A DNA stretch of 16,019 nt from an uncultured Oscillospiraceae bacterium (GTDB taxonomy: Bacteria; Bacillota; Clostridia; Oscillospirales; Ruminococcaceae), in NCBI GenBank assembly GCA_902490585.1, contig CABUEI010000047.1, forward strand, positions 1-16,019. Direction: 5' to 3'. Below the pieces are notes generated by a model that saw nothing but the letters and a program-made list of their open reading frames with translations, was not told the origin of the DNA and did not search any database. Both the position numbers and the translations under genes were made by a program. This document shows, piece by piece, positions 1 through 8,683 of the stretch (within the stretch, counting starts at the first letter, position 1; every line of letters starts with the position of its first letter).

Positions 1-82
1 ATCAGGGAGTTTGACCGGTCTATCTGCGATGTATTTGAGAATCAATTAGAGCAGAGAGCTGTTTATTGCTTATGCGCTGCAG

Positions 83-1795
83 GTGGTGGTTTCGTTTTCG
101 CAGACAATGGTTAATATCATCTCGTCAAAATATCTTGTAGATGAGATCGCCGCAATAATCGGCGGCGGTAAAGCTGAGGAGCATATACCTACTGCGATAT
201 TCTGCATTGCGCTTATAGTCGGTGTGACCTTGCTTGCGGCACTTATCAACTATCTTGTAAATGAGATAAAGAACGTTTATTCCGAGTGGTTTGGCGAGTA
301 TTTTGAAGTAAGCCTGTCCGAAAAGGTAATGAAGATGGATTTTGAGCATACCGAGGATCCCGACACGCTCGATCAGATGAACAAGGCGAAAGAGGGTATG
401 TCGTGGTACAGCGGCGGAGTAGTCGGAATACTGAACGGTTTCTTCAATATCGTTTCAAACGGTGTGAACGTACTCGGCGTTATAGCGATAATCGCAGTTA
501 CCTGTCCGCTGCTTCTGCCGATACAGATCATATCGCTTGTTCTTATCACGATATTCACAAATAAGAGCAACAAGCTTGATATAGAATATTTCAAGAAGCT
601 GTCTAAAGTCAATCGGCTTTTCGGGTATTTCTTCTATCAGCTGTCCGACCCGTCAAACGGCAAGGAGGTAAGGCTGTTTGACAGTAAGGATATGATGTGC
701 GATAAAGCGGATTACTACAGCAATAAAACTATAGACACATTCAGGGAGCAGTACAAAGCGCAGTATAAATATCTACAGTATTCAAATCTCACAAACGGAC
801 TGCGTGACGGACTTTCATATTTCTACATAGGCTTTAAGGCACTAACGGGAGCGATTACATTAGGTGATTTTACAATGTGCGTTTCATCGGCGTCAACGCT
901 TTACTGGGGGCTGTATGCTGTTGTATCGGGCGTTGCGAATACTATAAAGTCCTGCGGTTACGCATACGAATATCTGAAATTTGATGCTATTTCCGACAGA
1001 ATGACAAAGGGCGATAAGCCTGTTTCGGACGGCGAACACGTTATCGTATTCAGAAATGTCAGCTTCAAATATCCGAGAAGTGAAAATTATGTCCTCAGAA
1101 ATATCAATATCACTATTAATCAGGGCGAGCATCTGTCTGTAGTCGGACTTAACGGTGCGGGAAAGACAACGTTTATAAAACTCCTTTGCCGAATGTATGA
1201 TGTAACAGACGGTGAGATACTGATAGATAATATCAATATCAAGGATTACTCGGACAGTGAGTACAGAAAGCTGTTCTCGGTGGTATTTCAGGATTTTGAA
1301 CTGTTTGCTTTCAGCCTTAAGGAGAATATCATACTTGACGAGCAGGAAGACGAAGAAAAACTGATCAGAACGCTTAAAATGGCAGGCTTATATGAAGACG
1401 CAATGAAACTTGAAAACAAGTTCGACACGACAATATTCAAAAGCTATGACGAAAACGGAACGGAGCTTTCGGGCGGTCAGCAACAGAAAACTGCGATCTG
1501 CCGGGCCTTGTACCGTGACAGCCCGATAGTAATACTTGATGAGCCTACAGCGGCACTTGATCCTGTAGCCGAATATGAGATATACAGGCATTTCAACGAG
1601 CTTGTAGGCAGCAAGACTGCCATCTACATATCGCACAGGTTGTCAAGCTGTAAGTTCTGCGATGAGATCGCCGTATTTGCCGATGATACAATAAAGGAAT
1701 ACGGTACGCATGATGAGCTTGTGAAAATCGAAAACGGTATTTATTCCGAAATGTATAACGCTCAGGCACAGTATTATGTAGAGAACGCATCTTAA
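83..1795 (+). CDS. ABC exporter, fused membrane and ATPase domains; 5' end broken or truncated
   Basis: A half-transporter of the type 1 ABC exporter fold: an N-terminal membrane domain (hydrophobic segments near residues 36-60, 113-160 and 240-290) followed by an ATPase domain from about 320. Visible motifs are Walker A GLNGAGKTT (355-363), Q-loop Gln403, signature LSGGQ (462-466), Walker B IVILDE (482-487), D-loop ALDP (491-494) and switch His518. It would act in the cytoplasmic membrane as a dimer and export a peptide or lipid-like substrate; the substrate cannot be told from sequence. The start is uncertain. The GTG at 83 has no good ribosome binding site and leaves 570 residues, short of the roughly 580-620 usual for the family, with the first membrane helix incomplete. 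The frame stays open back to 50, where a TAG (47-49) interrupts what reads upstream as plausible coding sequence. Confidence 0.85.
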   Translation: MVVSFSQTMVNIISSKYLVDEIAAIIGGGKAEEHIPTAIFCIALIVGVTLLAALINYLVNEIKNVYSEWFGEYFEVSLSEKVMKMDFEHTEDPDTLDQMNKAKEGMSWYSGGVVGILNGFFNIVSNGVNVLGVIAIIAVTCPLLLPIQIISLVLITIFTNKSNKLDIEYFKKLSKVNRLFGYFFYQLSDPSNGKEVRLFDSKDMMCDKADYYSNKTIDTFREQYKAQYKYLQYSNLTNGLRDGLSYFYIGFKALTGAITLGDFTMCVSSASTLYWGLYAVVSGVANTIKSCGYAYEYLKFDAISDRMTKGDKPVSDGEHVIVFRNVSFKYPRSENYVLRNINITINQGEHLSVVGLNGAGKTTFIKLLCRMYDVTDGEILIDNINIKDYSDSEYRKLFSVVFQDFELFAFSLKENIILDEQEDEEKLIRTLKMAGLYEDAMKLENKFDTTIFKSYDENGTELSGGQQQKTAICRALYRDSPIVILDEPTAALDPVAEYEIYRHFNELVGSKTAIYISHRLSSCKFCDEIAVFADDTIKEYGTHDELVKIENGIYSEMYNAQAQYYVENAS

Positions 1796-1812
1796 AAACT
1801 ATTTCATATAAG

Positions 1813-1853
1813 AAATACCCACACGGTAGTTTAGTCTTACTGTGTGGGTATTT
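1813..1853. terminator. Bidirectional hairpin terminator between ABC gene and feoB
   Basis: A perfect 12-bp inverted repeat (AAATACCCACAC at 1813-1824 and its complement at 1842-1853) has an A-run on one side and a T-run on the other. It sits between two convergent genes, so it can end both transcripts. Confidence 0.85.
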
Positions 1854-1863
1854 TGTGATTATT

Positions 1864-3936
1864 CTACGCTATACCGAGCAGGGTGCATACGCCGTTTACT
1901 GCCATGCAAAGTACAATTCCGATAACTGTCGGCACGGCAAAGCTGATAGCTGTCCATTTTATGCTCTTTGTTTCTTTATATACCGTAAGGCATGATGTTG
2001 AGCAAGGAAAGTGGAACAGCACGAATATTATCATACATATTGCCGTTACTGTAGTCCAGCCGTTCGATACAAACAAGTCCTTTAAAGCGGACAGCTCCGA
2101 TATTTCTGTAAGCGCTGTGCCCTCGGAGTACGCCATTATTATGATCGGAACTACTATCTCATTTGCAGGAAAGCCGAGTATGAACGCCAGCAGGATAACG
2201 CCGTCAAGTCCCATGAGCTTTCCGAGCGGATCAAGAAATGCGGTACAATGTCCGAGTAAGGATATATCCCCGACAGTAACATTAGCCATGATCCATATAA
2301 TAAGACCTGCGGGAATTGCTATCACAACCGCTCTGCCGAGCACAGTAAGCGTTCTGTCAAGAAATGCACGGACAAGTACTTTTGCAAACTGTGGAGTACG
2401 GTACGGCGGAAGTTCGAGAGTAAACGAAGAGGGAATACCTTTCAAAACAGTTTTGGAGAGCAAGTTTGAAACGAGCATTACAGCGGCAATTGCGGCGGCT
2501 ATTACCGCACACAACCAGAATGCCGCAAACAGTCCCGATCCTGCAACGGCAGGAACACCTATAATAAACATGGTTATGACGCTGATTATAGTAGGGAATT
2601 TTCCGTTGCAAGGCATAAGAGATGATGTGATAATTGCCATGAGCCGTTCACGCTTGCTGTCGATAATTCTCGCACCGGTAATTCCGCAGGCGTTACAGCC
2701 AAGACTCATACAAAGGCACAGTGCCTGTTTTCCGCAAGCACCGGCTTTTTTAAAGGTATTGTCAAGGTTAAATGCAATCCTCGGCAGTACTCCGTAATCT
2801 TCAAGTATTGTAAACAGTGGGAAAAATATTGCCATAGGCGGAAGCATAACAGAAACAACCCACGCAAGAACTCTGAATATACCTTGTGTAAGGATATTGT
2901 TGAGCGTTTCCGGAGTGCCTATCGCAGAAAGTCCGTCACAAAGTAACATCTCAAGCTTACCGAACAACTCAGAAAGCAGGGCAGAGGGGTAATTTGCACC
3001 TGTGATCGTTATCCAAAGTATCATAAGCAGCATGAGAAGCATAATAGGTATTCCCGTAAACTTCCCTGTAAGTATGCGGTCTATCTTTCTGTCACGGATG
3101 TACTTCCTGTCGATCGATTTATGGACACATTCAGCCGCTATTCCCTCAGCTGTTATGAATATACATGATACTATCTCATCTGTGTAACTGCGTCCGCTTT
3201 GCACCGACAATTCTTTTACAGCACGGTAGACAGGTTCTTTTTTGCCATCGCACATACCGTATCTGTTGCAGAGGTTTTCGGTGATATCACGGTCATTCTG
3301 AAGCAATCTTAAAGATATAAAGCGTTTTCTTCTGCTGTCGGTTTCAATACTGTCGGTCAGCGGCAAAAGTTCTGATATGGCATTTTCTATGCGGTTTGTG
3401 TAAACCATCGTTATACCGCAATCATTTTCTTTACCGACTGCAACGCTTTCTATTGCCGACATAAGCCTGCACAGTCCCTTTTTACTGCGTGCAGAGGTTG
3501 CAACAACGGGTATTCCGAGCAAGGAAGACAGCCTATCTGTATCAACTGAAATGTTCTTCTTTTTCGCCTCGTCTATCATATTCACGCACAATACCGCCTT
3601 TGCGGTAATTTCTGTTACCTGCAAAGCAAGGTTGAGATTGCGTTCAAGGCACGATGCGTCACACACTATGACGGTAACATCGGGTTTATCAAAACATATA
3701 CAATCGCTTGCGATTATCTCTTCGGCAGAGTGGGCACATAATGAGTAGGTTCCAGGCAGATCGGTTATAAGGTATTTATTGTTATTGTAAGTATAACTGC
3801 CGACAGCGTTGCCGACGGTTTTACCAACCCAGTTTCCTGTATGTTGTTTAAGCCCAGTAAGAGCATTGAAAACCGTGCTTTTACCAACGTTGGGGTTGCC
3901 TGCAAGCGCAACGGTAAATTCATTATCGTATTTCAT
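1864..3936 (-). CDS. feoB: Ferrous iron transporter FeoB
   Basis: FeoB imports Fe(II) across the cytoplasmic membrane using an N-terminal GTPase-like domain joined to a membrane channel domain. The G domain shows G1 GNPNVGKS (13-20), a G2 Thr near 33, G3 DLPG (59-62), G4 NMID (119-122) and a G5-like SAR (148-150). The membrane part begins near residue 292 and contains the two typical Gate segments, including the conserved block around NACGITGARIIDSKRERL (415-432) and PCNGKFPT (442-449). At 690 residues it is within the usual range. The ATG at 3936 follows a GAAAGGCGGA ribosome binding site. No feoA lies beside it, which is unusual since feoA often precedes feoB; it may be elsewhere. The gene lies 65 bases downstream of a sensor kinase on the same strand, with no clear terminator between them. 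Confidence 0.97.
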   Translation of the reverse strand: MKYDNEFTVALAGNPNVGKSTVFNALTGLKQHTGNWVGKTVGNAVGSYTYNNNKYLITDLPGTYSLCAHSAEEIIASDCICFDKPDVTVIVCDASCLERNLNLALQVTEITAKAVLCVNMIDEAKKKNISVDTDRLSSLLGIPVVATSARSKKGLCRLMSAIESVAVGKENDCGITMVYTNRIENAISELLPLTDSIETDSRRKRFISLRLLQNDRDITENLCNRYGMCDGKKEPVYRAVKELSVQSGRSYTDEIVSCIFITAEGIAAECVHKSIDRKYIRDRKIDRILTGKFTGIPIMLLMLLMILWITITGANYPSALLSELFGKLEMLLCDGLSAIGTPETLNNILTQGIFRVLAWVVSVMLPPMAIFFPLFTILEDYGVLPRIAFNLDNTFKKAGACGKQALCLCMSLGCNACGITGARIIDSKRERLMAIITSSLMPCNGKFPTIISVITMFIIGVPAVAGSGLFAAFWLCAVIAAAIAAVMLVSNLLSKTVLKGIPSSFTLELPPYRTPQFAKVLVRAFLDRTLTVLGRAVVIAIPAGLIIWIMANVTVGDISLLGHCTAFLDPLGKLMGLDGVILLAFILGFPANEIVVPIIIMAYSEGTALTEISELSALKDLFVSNGWTTVTAICMIIFVLFHFPCSTSCLTVYKETKSIKWTAISFAVPTVIGIVLCMAVNGVCTLLGIA

Positions 3937-4001
3937 ATTTTCCGCCTTTCAGCTTTAATATTACATTATATGAAAATACGTCTGAATTGTGTAAGGCGTT
4001 T

Positions 4002-6905
4002 TTATTGTTTTTCTTCCTTGACAGCACGCATGAGGACAGCGGCAAGCTCGTCAATACCGACAGGCTTTATGAGAAAATCGTTCATGCCGCATTGTCTTGC
4101 TTTGTCCATGTCATCGCTGAAAGCGTTAGCGGTCATTGCTATTATCGGTATGTTTTTTGCATAATCGCTTTGAATACTTCTTATCTCCCTTGTGCTGTCA
4201 TATCCGTCCATTATCGGCATTTGCAAATCCATAAGAATAACATCATAGTAATAATCGGGATTGTTACTGAACATTTCAAGTGCTTTTCTGCCGTCGGCGG
4301 CAACTTCGATATTGACGTTATATTTAGCCAGAATCGCCTTTACTATCTGAACATTGACAATTACATCTTCGGCAAGGAGAATATATTTGCCGTTGAGTAC
4401 TTTTATTGCTTCGTCATGTGTTTGTTTACGTTCGTTTTCCGCATTATCGCTGTCGTCAAAGGCACTGCAATGTTCATTCAATATCCGTCTTATGTCATAA
4501 GTCAGCAACGGAATAAGACACACGCCGCTTACGCAATCGGGATATTTTGAAAGTGACAATTCCGACAGGTTTTCGGTTATCACTATGCAAGTAATGTCTG
4601 ACAGATTGTTTTCGGAGAGGTACACAGAAACAGGATCTACAGATTGAACATCGGAAACAAATATGTCATAGGATTTGTTTTTAGTAATACCGCCAAGCTC
4701 TGACACGTCCGATAAACCGAAACAATCCGATTCAACACCCAGTTTTCTGAGTGTTTTCGCAGTGTCAGCAGTATGCTTCTCGTTATCGCTGATTATAAGT
4801 GCTGAAAGATGTTTGCAGTCTGATACAGTCTTTTGCTCAAATACGGTTTCAAAAGGCAGTTTTATTGTGAATTCGGTGCCTTTTCCTTGCTGTGTATGTA
4901 AGGTTATACTACCGCCTGCGGCATCGACTATGCTTTTTGAAATCGGCATTCCGAGACCTGTTCCGCCTGCATTCTTATCAATGCCTTCACGCTCAAACGG
5001 GTCAAATATTTTTTCGGTAAATTCCTTGCTCATACCTATGCCGTTATCTATAACGTGTATTTCATATTCGGAAATGCCGTTTTTATCTGTACTGTTTTCG
5101 GTAAGTACAAGAGAAACTTTACCGTATTTTTGAGTAAACTTAATGGCGTTCGATAAGAAGTTTATAAAGAGCTGTTCCAGTCTGTGCCTGTCGCAACGGA
5201 CTGTTTCGTGTTTTACGCCGTTCATACTTACTGTGAGAGTCTGATGCTTTTCAGCCGCCTGATTGCTAATAACAGTCCTTATTTCATAAAGCAACTGCGA
5301 TAAATCGACTTCGGTAATATTGAATGTCAGTCTGCCGCTTTCTATAACGCTTATATCAAGGATATCACTTACTAATCCCAGGAGTTGTTTACCCGATGTG
5401 AGAATTTTGCTTAAATAGTCCTTAGTTACTTCGGGGTTATCCGTCTCGTTACCTGCGAGATTTGCAAAACCTATTATTGCATTGAGGGGAGTGCGTATAT
5501 CATGAGAAATATTCGATAAGAATGAACTTTTGGCATTGTTTGCCTGCTTGGCAACATTCACCGCATGATGCAATGCCAAATTTGCTTTTCGTTCTTTTGT
5601 GCGGTCGGACAACACAAGAATATATTTGTCATCTCCGCTGATTTTATTTCTGAGTGCGGTAACGTGGAACCAAAGTGTCTGACCGCTTGTTCTATGGATA
5701 TATTCACTGTCCCATTCTTTACGCTCACAGTCAGACAGACCCATGAACTTTTCACGGACGGCTCCGTTTTTACCGCTTTTTACGGAATCTTCTATTATTC
5801 TTACATCTGCCATGGCGTCACTGTGAGATATACCGAGTATCCTTTCAATATTCGGACTTACATAACCGACTGAAAAGTCAGCGGCACTCAACATAAGAAA
5901 AATATCATCGACATTATTTGAAAGTACTGAAAACAGTTCTTCACGATAACGGATTTCTGTATCTCTTTGACGTATACTTACATAATTTTTTTGCAACAGA
6001 TAAAGGATTGACAGGCTTGCAATAATCACTACAACGCTGACGCTTGCCGACATTGTTACAGATTGAATACTATTTATATTACTGTTAACTATATCTGTCG
6101 GCACGATACCGATCAATATCCAGTCTTTGAAACCGATACTTTCGTAAGTCAGATAATAAGGCTCGCCGTCTATATTGATTCTGTCTACACCCGATACATT
6201 ATAGCAGATATCCGACCTGTACTGCTGTATATTGTCCTCGTTTAGTGAATTGGAGCGTTCAGTCAGCATACGCCAGAAGTTATTGATTTTATCGCCGTGT
6301 TCACCTCGGTTATTTACAACAACACGTCCGTCCGGGTAAATAACATAGTTTACCGCATTATCATTGAATGTTTTGGCACTAAGCAGTGAAACTATATCGT
6401 CGTTATTAAAGCTTATTGCAATTGCCGAATAGGAAAAGTTCATATATGTTCCTTCAGGACACGGAACAGCAAAAACAACAAGCTCCGACCTGTCGATAAG
6501 AGCGGTATCGGATACCACGTTCTGACCCTCGTCCATAAGCTTTTTCATGTTCTTTCCGAGATCCATACTGCCTTTATCGCCGCCTATTGTGCAATAACTT
6601 CCGTCCTTATTCAAAAAATAAAAGTCAGTAAAAGCACTGGTGTTCCTGATGTTTTCTATGTAGAGTTTTATCTTGCCGTCATCATCGGTGTCATTCAGAT
6701 ACGGTATCCACATATTCATTGCACTCCAGTTTTCGCTAAGAAGGTTACTGAGCGAATGTCCGACCTGAGAATATATTTCGGTCAGATGAGTGGCACTTTC
6801 CTTGAAAATAAGGTTGGACACATAAGAGTAGTAAAAATATCCGAAAAACATGATAATTGCACTGGTTACAATGACAATGAAGAAGAAAAATTTTCTTTTT
6901 ATCAA
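4002..6905 (-). CDS. Hybrid sensor histidine kinase with periplasm-facing sensor, PAS, kinase and receiver domains
   Basis: A membrane sensor kinase that would autophosphorylate on His and pass the phosphate to its own receiver. Numbered from the TTG start: TM1 about 5-27; an extracellular Cache-like sensor about 30-280; TM2 about 283-305; PAS about 323-438; HisKA with SHDIRTP (His468); HATPase_c with N box (NFLSNAIKF), DNGIGM and GTGLGM; then a degenerate receiver (about 700-820, its usual KP lysine replaced by Ile); and an intact C-terminal receiver with VILMDLQMP (Asp893) and IKP (Lys947). The frame is open to an ATG at 6956, but GGGAGG at 6914-6919 lies eight bases before TTG at 6905, so I chose TTG (967 aa). 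The signal and any partner regulator are unknown; feoB lies directly downstream. Confidence 0.93.
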   Translation of the reverse strand: MIKRKFFFFIVIVTSAIIMFFGYFYYSYVSNLIFKESATHLTEIYSQVGHSLSNLLSENWSAMNMWIPYLNDTDDDGKIKLYIENIRNTSAFTDFYFLNKDGSYCTIGGDKGSMDLGKNMKKLMDEGQNVVSDTALIDRSELVVFAVPCPEGTYMNFSYSAIAISFNNDDIVSLLSAKTFNDNAVNYVIYPDGRVVVNNRGEHGDKINNFWRMLTERSNSLNEDNIQQYRSDICYNVSGVDRINIDGEPYYLTYESIGFKDWILIGIVPTDIVNSNINSIQSVTMSASVSVVVIIASLSILYLLQKNYVSIRQRDTEIRYREELFSVLSNNVDDIFLMLSAADFSVGYVSPNIERILGISHSDAMADVRIIEDSVKSGKNGAVREKFMGLSDCERKEWDSEYIHRTSGQTLWFHVTALRNKISGDDKYILVLSDRTKERKANLALHHAVNVAKQANNAKSSFLSNISHDIRTPLNAIIGFANLAGNETDNPEVTKDYLSKILTSGKQLLGLVSDILDISVIESGRLTFNITEVDLSQLLYEIRTVISNQAAEKHQTLTVSMNGVKHETVRCDRHRLEQLFINFLSNAIKFTQKYGKVSLVLTENSTDKNGISEYEIHVIDNGIGMSKEFTEKIFDPFEREGIDKNAGGTGLGMPISKSIVDAAGGSITLHTQQGKGTEFTIKLPFETVFEQKTVSDCKHLSALIISDNEKHTADTAKTLRKLGVESDCFGLSDVSELGGITKNKSYDIFVSDVQSVDPVSVYLSENNLSDITCIVITENLSELSLSKYPDCVSGVCLIPLLTYDIRRILNEHCSAFDDSDNAENERKQTHDEAIKVLNGKYILLAEDVIVNVQIVKAILAKYNVNIEVAADGRKALEMFSNNPDYYYDVILMDLQMPIMDGYDSTREIRSIQSDYAKNIPIIAMTANAFSDDMDKARQCGMNDFLIKPVGIDELAAVLMRAVKEEKQ

Positions 6906-6982
6906 AACAGTTTCCTCCCGTGCAGATAGAATTATTTCAAAATAGCATAATCGCATTTAATATGTCTGATATACCATCGTAT

Positions 6983-7012
6983 ATGATATCACATTTTGTT
7001 ATATGATGTCAA
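6983..7012 (-). promoter_or_regulatory. Probable sigma-A promoter of the sensor kinase gene
   Basis: On the minus strand a perfect TTGACA (7012-7007) is followed after 18 bases by TATCAT (6988-6983). Just downstream, ATATAC and GTATAT (6969-6974 and 6979-6984) form a small inverted repeat overlapping the -10 region that could be an operator. Confidence 0.55.
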
Positions 7013-7265
7013 TAAATCAAAGCACAATGATTAAAAATGAGCCGATTTGAGCAAAAAATATGTCGAATTTTTTGAAATCATAAACTGTAATTTAACGTAT
7101 GATAAACATTCGCTTTTCAAATTCAATTTACTGTGTAAAATGATAAACAGCAAAACTGAAAGACGATAAAAACGGAAAACATAAACCGGCGTTGTGCTCG
7201 CAACAGATATATCAACTTGTTTAATAAGCGAAAAAAGTCATGGACATAGAGTTCATCGCTGTTGG
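7013..7265. other. AT-rich divergent intergenic region, nothing recognised
   Basis: Between the divergent promoters of the sensor kinase (-) and the HAD gene (+) I see no open frame with a ribosome binding site, no RNA gene and no strong hairpin. The stretch may simply be spacer with regulator-binding sites that I cannot identify. Confidence 0.5.
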
Positions 7266-7294
7266 TTGACATAACCCGTTAATAATGATATACT
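7266..7294 (+). promoter_or_regulatory. Sigma-A promoter of the HAD phosphatase gene
   Basis: TTGACA (7266-7271), a 17-base spacer and TATACT (7289-7294) make a near-consensus promoter. Transcription would start near 7301, about 90 bases before the chosen start codon. Confidence 0.7.
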
Positions 7295-7390
7295 TTCATT
7301 GTTCATTTAACTTAACATCACCTATATGTACAACAATTTAAGTTTGTGTTCACAGAAAGCAATAACACGGACGGAAGAAACGGAGAGCTC

Positions 7391-8080
7391 ATGAAAGCTG
7401 TTTTTATTGATATAGACAATACGTTGCTCAGTTTCAGTGAATATGTAAAGCACACCATGAAAGACGGCTTTGCACATTTCGGATTAAAACACTACGAGCC
7501 GTATATGTACGATATTTTCGCCGAGGAAAACGACAAACTGTGGCATGGGATAGAGCAGGGAACAATTGTCTTTTCCGAGCTTGAAAAAGTGAGATGGAAC
7601 ATTATATTTTCAAGACTTGGTATCAATTTTGACGGCACGATGTTTGAAAAATATTTCAGGCGTGCACTTTACGACAGTGCTATTCCTATGCCGTCTGCCA
7701 ACGAAATGTTACGTTATCTGAACGGTAAATATATCTTATGTGTGGCAAGCAACGGACCGTATGAACAACAGGTTCACAGGCTCGAAGTTGCAGGAATGAA
7801 GCGGTATTTTGATTACATATTCATATCCGAAAAGCTCGGAGCATCCAAGCCGTCGGAAGAGTTTTTCAAACGTGCGTTTTCAGAACTTAACAGCGGCAGA
7901 GAAGAAACGATAATGCCGTCTGATGCGATTATTATAAGTGATTCACTGACATCAGATATTGTCGGTGGAAGAAACTACGGAATGAAAACGTGTTTTTACA
8001 ATGTCAGCGGCATTGAGAATGATAATATCGAGACTGATTATGTTATAAATGAGCTGAATGAGATTGAGAAGATATTGTGA
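7391..8080 (+). CDS. HAD-superfamily hydrolase, subfamily IA (YjjG/YfnB-like phosphatase)
   Basis: A cytoplasmic haloacid dehalogenase-type phosphatase, likely active on nucleotides or other small phosphate esters. All four HAD motifs are visible: DIDNT (catalytic Asp7 and Asp9), SNG (Ser120-Gly122), the KPS lysine (Lys153), and DSLTSD (Asp184, Asp189). The helical cap lies between motifs I and II, as in subfamily I. The frame opens at 7346, but ATG 7391 follows a GGAG at 7382-7385 and begins exactly at the motif I strand, so 229 aa is preferred. The general style resembles the YjjG/YfnB 5'-nucleotidase group; the exact substrate is not visible. It is followed after 54 bases by a phosphatase gene on the same strand. 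Confidence 0.88.
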   Translation: MKAVFIDIDNTLLSFSEYVKHTMKDGFAHFGLKHYEPYMYDIFAEENDKLWHGIEQGTIVFSELEKVRWNIIFSRLGINFDGTMFEKYFRRALYDSAIPMPSANEMLRYLNGKYILCVASNGPYEQQVHRLEVAGMKRYFDYIFISEKLGASKPSEEFFKRAFSELNSGREETIMPSDAIIISDSLTSDIVGGRNYGMKTCFYNVSGIENDNIETDYVINELNEIEKIL

Positions 8081-8092
8081 TAGCAAAAAGCT

Positions 8093-8124
8093 ATTGCGTA
8101 AAATTTTAATTATATCGAAATAAT
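8093..8124. repeat. Degenerate dif-like palindrome (site D)
   Basis: The interval between the two phosphatase genes holds ATTGCGTAAAATT and, after five bases, TATATCGAAATAAT. The layout (ATT-CG-AT-rich centre-CGAAAT) echoes sites A, B and C described below, but with several mismatches. It may be a decayed recombination site or chance in AT-rich DNA. Confidence 0.25.
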
Positions 8125-8134
8125 AGGTGGAGTT

Positions 8135-8599
8135 ATGAAAGATATACATAGAATTTTGTTCGTCTGCCACGGCAACATCTGCCGTTCGCCTATGGCGGAA
8201 TTTGTAATGAAAGATATAGTGAATAAAGCAGGTAAATCAGATGAATTCTATATTGCGTCGTGTGCGACAAGTACCGAGGAAATAGGCAACCCCGTACATT
8301 ACGGAACTAAGAGAAAGCTTGCAGAAGTAGGCATTTCCTGTGACGGTAAAAGGGCAGTGCAACTGACAAAATCCGATTACGACAAATACGATTATATAAT
8401 CGCTATGGATGAAATGAATATACGCAATATAATGCGTATTATTAAAAGCGACCCTGAGAACAAAGTGAGCCTGTTATTGTCACACGCAGGAATGAGCGGA
8501 AGTATAGCTGATCCGTGGTATACAGGAAACTTCGATGATACTTACAGAGATGTGCTGATTGGATGCAAAGGCTTATTCAAAGAGATTGTAAGTAAATAA
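8135..8599 (+). CDS. Low-molecular-weight protein tyrosine phosphatase
   Basis: A 154-aa cytoplasmic enzyme of the low-molecular-weight protein tyrosine phosphatase family, which removes phosphate from phosphotyrosine through a cysteinyl-phosphate intermediate. The P-loop CHGNICRS (Cys11 nucleophile, Arg17) lies at the N terminus as expected, and the general-acid motif DPWY (Asp126) lies toward the C terminus. Length is typical. The ATG is preceded by AGGTGGAG with close spacing. No tyrosine kinase gene is visible in the window, so the target is unknown. Arsenate reductases share this fold, but the DPWY motif and the P-loop favour a phosphatase. Confidence 0.93.
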   Translation: MKDIHRILFVCHGNICRSPMAEFVMKDIVNKAGKSDEFYIASCATSTEEIGNPVHYGTKRKLAEVGISCDGKRAVQLTKSDYDKYDYIIAMDEMNIRNIMRIIKSDPENKVSLLLSHAGMSGSIADPWYTGNFDDTYRDVLIGCKGLFKEIVSK

Positions 8600-8606
8600 A
8601 ATTTTG

Positions 8607-8635
8607 CCGCCGTGGTAAATCAGATACCACGGCGG
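8607..8635. terminator. GC-rich hairpin terminator
   Basis: A perfect 11-bp stem (CCGCCGTGGTA at 8607-8617 and 8625-8635) has a 7-base loop and is followed by TTATTCTTAT. It lies just after the phosphatase stop and before the convergent recombinase gene. Confidence 0.8.
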
Positions 8636-8650
8636 TTATTCTTATAATTC

Positions 8651-8683
8651 TAATTTCGTAAAATTAAAATTATAACGAAATTA
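8651..8683. repeat. dif-like palindromic site A, overlapping the recombinase stop codon
   Basis: Nine-base arms TAATTTCGT and ACGAAATTA are perfect inverted repeats around a 15-base AT-rich centre. A 17-base string (8648-8664, beginning TTCTAATTTCG) is repeated exactly at 9781-9797 in site B, so the recombinase gene lies between two direct copies. The arm and spacer layout resembles tyrosine recombinase core sites. The last three bases are the recombinase stop codon. Confidence 0.6.

Noticed and set aside
1883..2797. 304-codon open frame on the plus strand
   Set aside because: It is antisense to the feoB membrane domain, whose motifs are unmistakable, and has no ribosome binding site.
4675..5133. 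152-codon plus-strand frame
   Set aside because: It lies antisense to the kinase and HATPase domains of the hybrid sensor kinase and is low-complexity in Ser, Val and Leu.
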